Assembly: GCA_963070105.1 (NCBI GenBank)
Contig: OY718805.1
Span: 186,001 to 250,000, forward strand
Direction of reading: 5' to 3'
DNA from: Litomosoides sigmodontis
Lineage: Eukaryota > Nematoda > Chromadorea > Rhabditida > Onchocercidae
Length of the DNA: 64,000 nt
The notes below the pieces were generated by a model, which saw only the letters and a program-made list of their open reading frames with translations, was not told the origin of the DNA and ran no database searches. Each line of letters opens with the position of its first letter. Position 1 is the first letter of the stretch. A program made the translations under genes and the position numbers. This document shows, in pieces, positions 62,018 to 64,000 of this stretch.

Positions 62018-64000
62018 TCAGAACCAGTCGAAGAAGTCAGCGTTGGTTGCGTCGGAATGCTTGAGTCCTGGTGACGGTATCGGTATCATCTGCACTCCAT
62101 CGATGAACAGAGTGCTGTTTCCTTCGTCTTGCATGCGCATAAGCGTTAAATCTTCTAAAGTTTTTGACGTAAGATGATTTAGGTGGAAAAATTATCGGGT
62201 ATTTTCAACGCCTATTAATCGATAGAAGAAGAACATGAAAGAAGGGTAGTAAGTGACCCCAGTATCCGTATGTGTATTTCAATTGCTGACTCCGATCAAG
62301 TATGCTTCTGTAAGGAGTTGGGCCGGCTAAAGAGCAGCGACTGGCAGTGCGATTCGGGATCCTTTCTGCTTCTTCAGCTGAAATTTGCACATTGTTCAAT
62401 TCCTATCAAACTCTATCCCATCATCACCCGCACCCACACTTCACCTGTCTGCCAATGACTCGTCTGGCTTCCGAAATGTGATGTATTAGCCTGCGAAGTG
62501 TCACTCACTCAAGTAATAGCCGACGTGCAAGCAACCGAAATAAAAGTCACGAGGATCAGATTTGCAAGGATCTGGAAGACCATCGGGCGCGTTACCACAT
62601 TCTCTCTGATAGACCTAAATGAAAGAAGACTTGTTCATCACTGGAATGAATGAAATTAATTCACACAATTCATAAGTTCTAAAAATTACGGAAACTTGTC
62701 ACGGGCACTTTTTTAAATACTCTCTAACATCTGTAGCACCGAACAGGGTACATAGTGGTTTTGGTCGGAAAGACAAGTTTCTCAGGTGAACGTGCATAAA
62801 TGCTCTCTTTCACAGCCACAGTTCCCTGAAGGAAAGAAGCATACTGCGGCAATGCTTCCGGTCACTCGATATTTGACCGTTGAATCAGAAACGGTCATAG
62901 CAATACTCAAATCAAATTCGTCGTGTGTTTTCTCCAGTAGAATATCTGAAAACAGCGACACATCGACAGCCTTATCGAAGGTCTTTTCTGTGGACAAAAA
63001 ATAGACTGTAATAATATTTCAAGGAGTGTCACTCCACCGGAAAGTATTGGCCCAAACATTCTATGGCTTAACTTAATTAATGGACCATGCGGTGTGCTGA
63101 GGTACTTTGTGCTCCCTTCGAAAATCGTTTTTAACATGCAAAATTAATGAAAAGTAATGGAAAGCTAAATTTCACAATTTCGTTTCTGTTTTTTGAAAAA
63201 AAAGGTTATTTTCATCGTACAGTTATTTTCATCGTATGCTCCAAATAGCGTAAGAAAGAGCTTCTTCTTCTCCGACAATATGTCGAAGAAACGGGTTCTA
63301 TCGTAATTCAATGTTAATCCCATGAAGGAGCGAGGAGAATGAAGATAACTTCGGTTTCGTTGTCCGTACGACCCAATCATGAATCTGTTCTTTGAAGTTG
63401 AAAGCAACAGGTTAGGAGCAGCCTATACAAAGCAATCAAAAATCTTCAGCCCTTACACCTCCCTCTCGTTAAAATTGTCACATGAAATATTTTCTAATTA
63501 GCGCCTTCCAAACGTGAAAACATGAAAACGAACGATCCTTGCCCAGCTGGAAAATATCGTAGGGAACAAATGATTGTGTCATCTTGCTGCACAGATCCGA
63601 ATGCTCGCGTATTTGACATCCACAGATAGCTTCCCCAATTAAAAGGATCCACGTAAGGGCTTTGACGAATAATGATGCTGGAAAGGAAGTGACGATTGAT
63701 AAGCATCAAATACTCGAATATTCAAAGTATCACTTTGAAAAATACCGTTGCTTTTGCGGGTTACATCCGGAAACGTGCGCTGTCGGCCGGGTGAAATCGA
63801 ATTTGGTATCCATCAGCATTTTATCTTGCCCATTGATGAAGTAAAATCTAAACATAAATTCGTCATTTACTGCAATCATTACAAATCTAAATCTCCGTCT
63901 ACCATTCTTATATCATCAGCCTTCAGCCGTGATAGTTACACCGTTTCGATAAGGACATGTTCGCTTTTTGTAGAGAGCGCAATATTGCACATGCCTTCCC
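62018..64000 (-). CDS. Unrecognised multi-exon gene, 5' end beyond window
   Basis: The last three minus-strand exons join cleanly: 62614-62509, 62377-62258, 62154-62018. They encode VYQRECGNAPDGLPDPC, FYFGCLHVGYYL, RSILDRSQQLKYTYGYWG, and the end IPIPSPGLKHSDATNADFFDWF before TGA. Further upstream, exons about 63847-63734 (FYFINGQDKMLMDTKFDF, SGCNPQKQRYF) and from about 63678 (SPYVDPFNWGSYLWMSNTRA) also join in phase. Exon about 62985-62870 (KTFDKAVDVSLFSDILLE, DLSIAMTVSDSTVKYR) may splice through a 40-base intron to about 62829 (GTVAVKESIYARSPEK). The segment VQYCALYKKRTCPYRNG near 63985-63930 is probably an earlier exon. The joins around 63000-63500 are unresolved. Scattered cysteines and FYF/WGSY-like strands suggest an extracellular beta-rich protein, but no family is recognised. 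Confidence 0.5.

Overview
This is nuclear DNA of a nematode. The genes are broken into many short exons with GT...TTTCAG-type introns. Several coding starts sit directly behind a 3' splice site with no visible upstream exon, as expected of spliced-leader trans-splicing. The sequence is AT-rich, with many simple repeats and long intergenic stretches. The general look (introns of a few hundred bases, sparse genes) fits a parasitic clade III (ascarid/spirurid) worm, but that placement is inference. No prokaryotic, viral or CRISPR features were found.

Layout, left to right: a BTB-BACK protein with a repeated C-terminal motif (+, 1971-7612); selenocysteine lyase SCLY (-, 8776-11221, complete, 416 aa); complex I subunit NDUFA7 (+, 12970-13973, about 198 aa); a secreted GM2-activator-like protein (+, 17576-19363, 272 aa); methylenetetrahydrofolate reductase MTHFR (-, 21391-26002), with an intact catalytic half but a damaged or incomplete regulatory half; a facilitated glucose transporter (+, 32522-42348, 522 aa) whose introns hold a 1.2-kb 13-bp satellite and a miRNA-like hairpin; dienoyl-CoA isomerase ECH1 (+, 44292-46245, 301 aa); HSDL2 (+, 47260-49722, 407 aa); an unrecognised acidic protein (-, 50510-51041, partial); succinate-semialdehyde dehydrogenase ALDH5A1 (+, 52660-55960, 506 aa); an unrecognised secreted protein (+, 59762-60702, 207 aa); and an unrecognised multi-exon gene running off the right edge (-, 62018-64000).

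Functionally this is mostly ordinary metabolism: glucose uptake, mitochondrial respiration, beta-oxidation of unsaturated fatty acids, GABA-shunt aldehyde oxidation, one-carbon metabolism and selenium recycling. ECH1, HSDL2 and ALDH5A1 lie on one strand but 1-3 kb apart, so they do not look like a tight worm operon. For SCLY, NDUFA7, the GM2A-like gene, the glucose transporter, ECH1, HSDL2, ALDH5A1 and the 59.8-kb gene, I joined exons by hand and the reading phases close exactly. The BTB gene and MTHFR contain frame or length discontinuities that may be assembly indels or real lesions.

The best candidates for something undescribed are the one-repeat-per-exon motif in the BTB-BACK protein, the miRNA-like hairpin in the transporter intron, the internal deletion in MTHFR, active-site substitutions in ECH1 and ALDH5A1, a duplicated splice acceptor in SCLY, and the three orphan genes at the right end.
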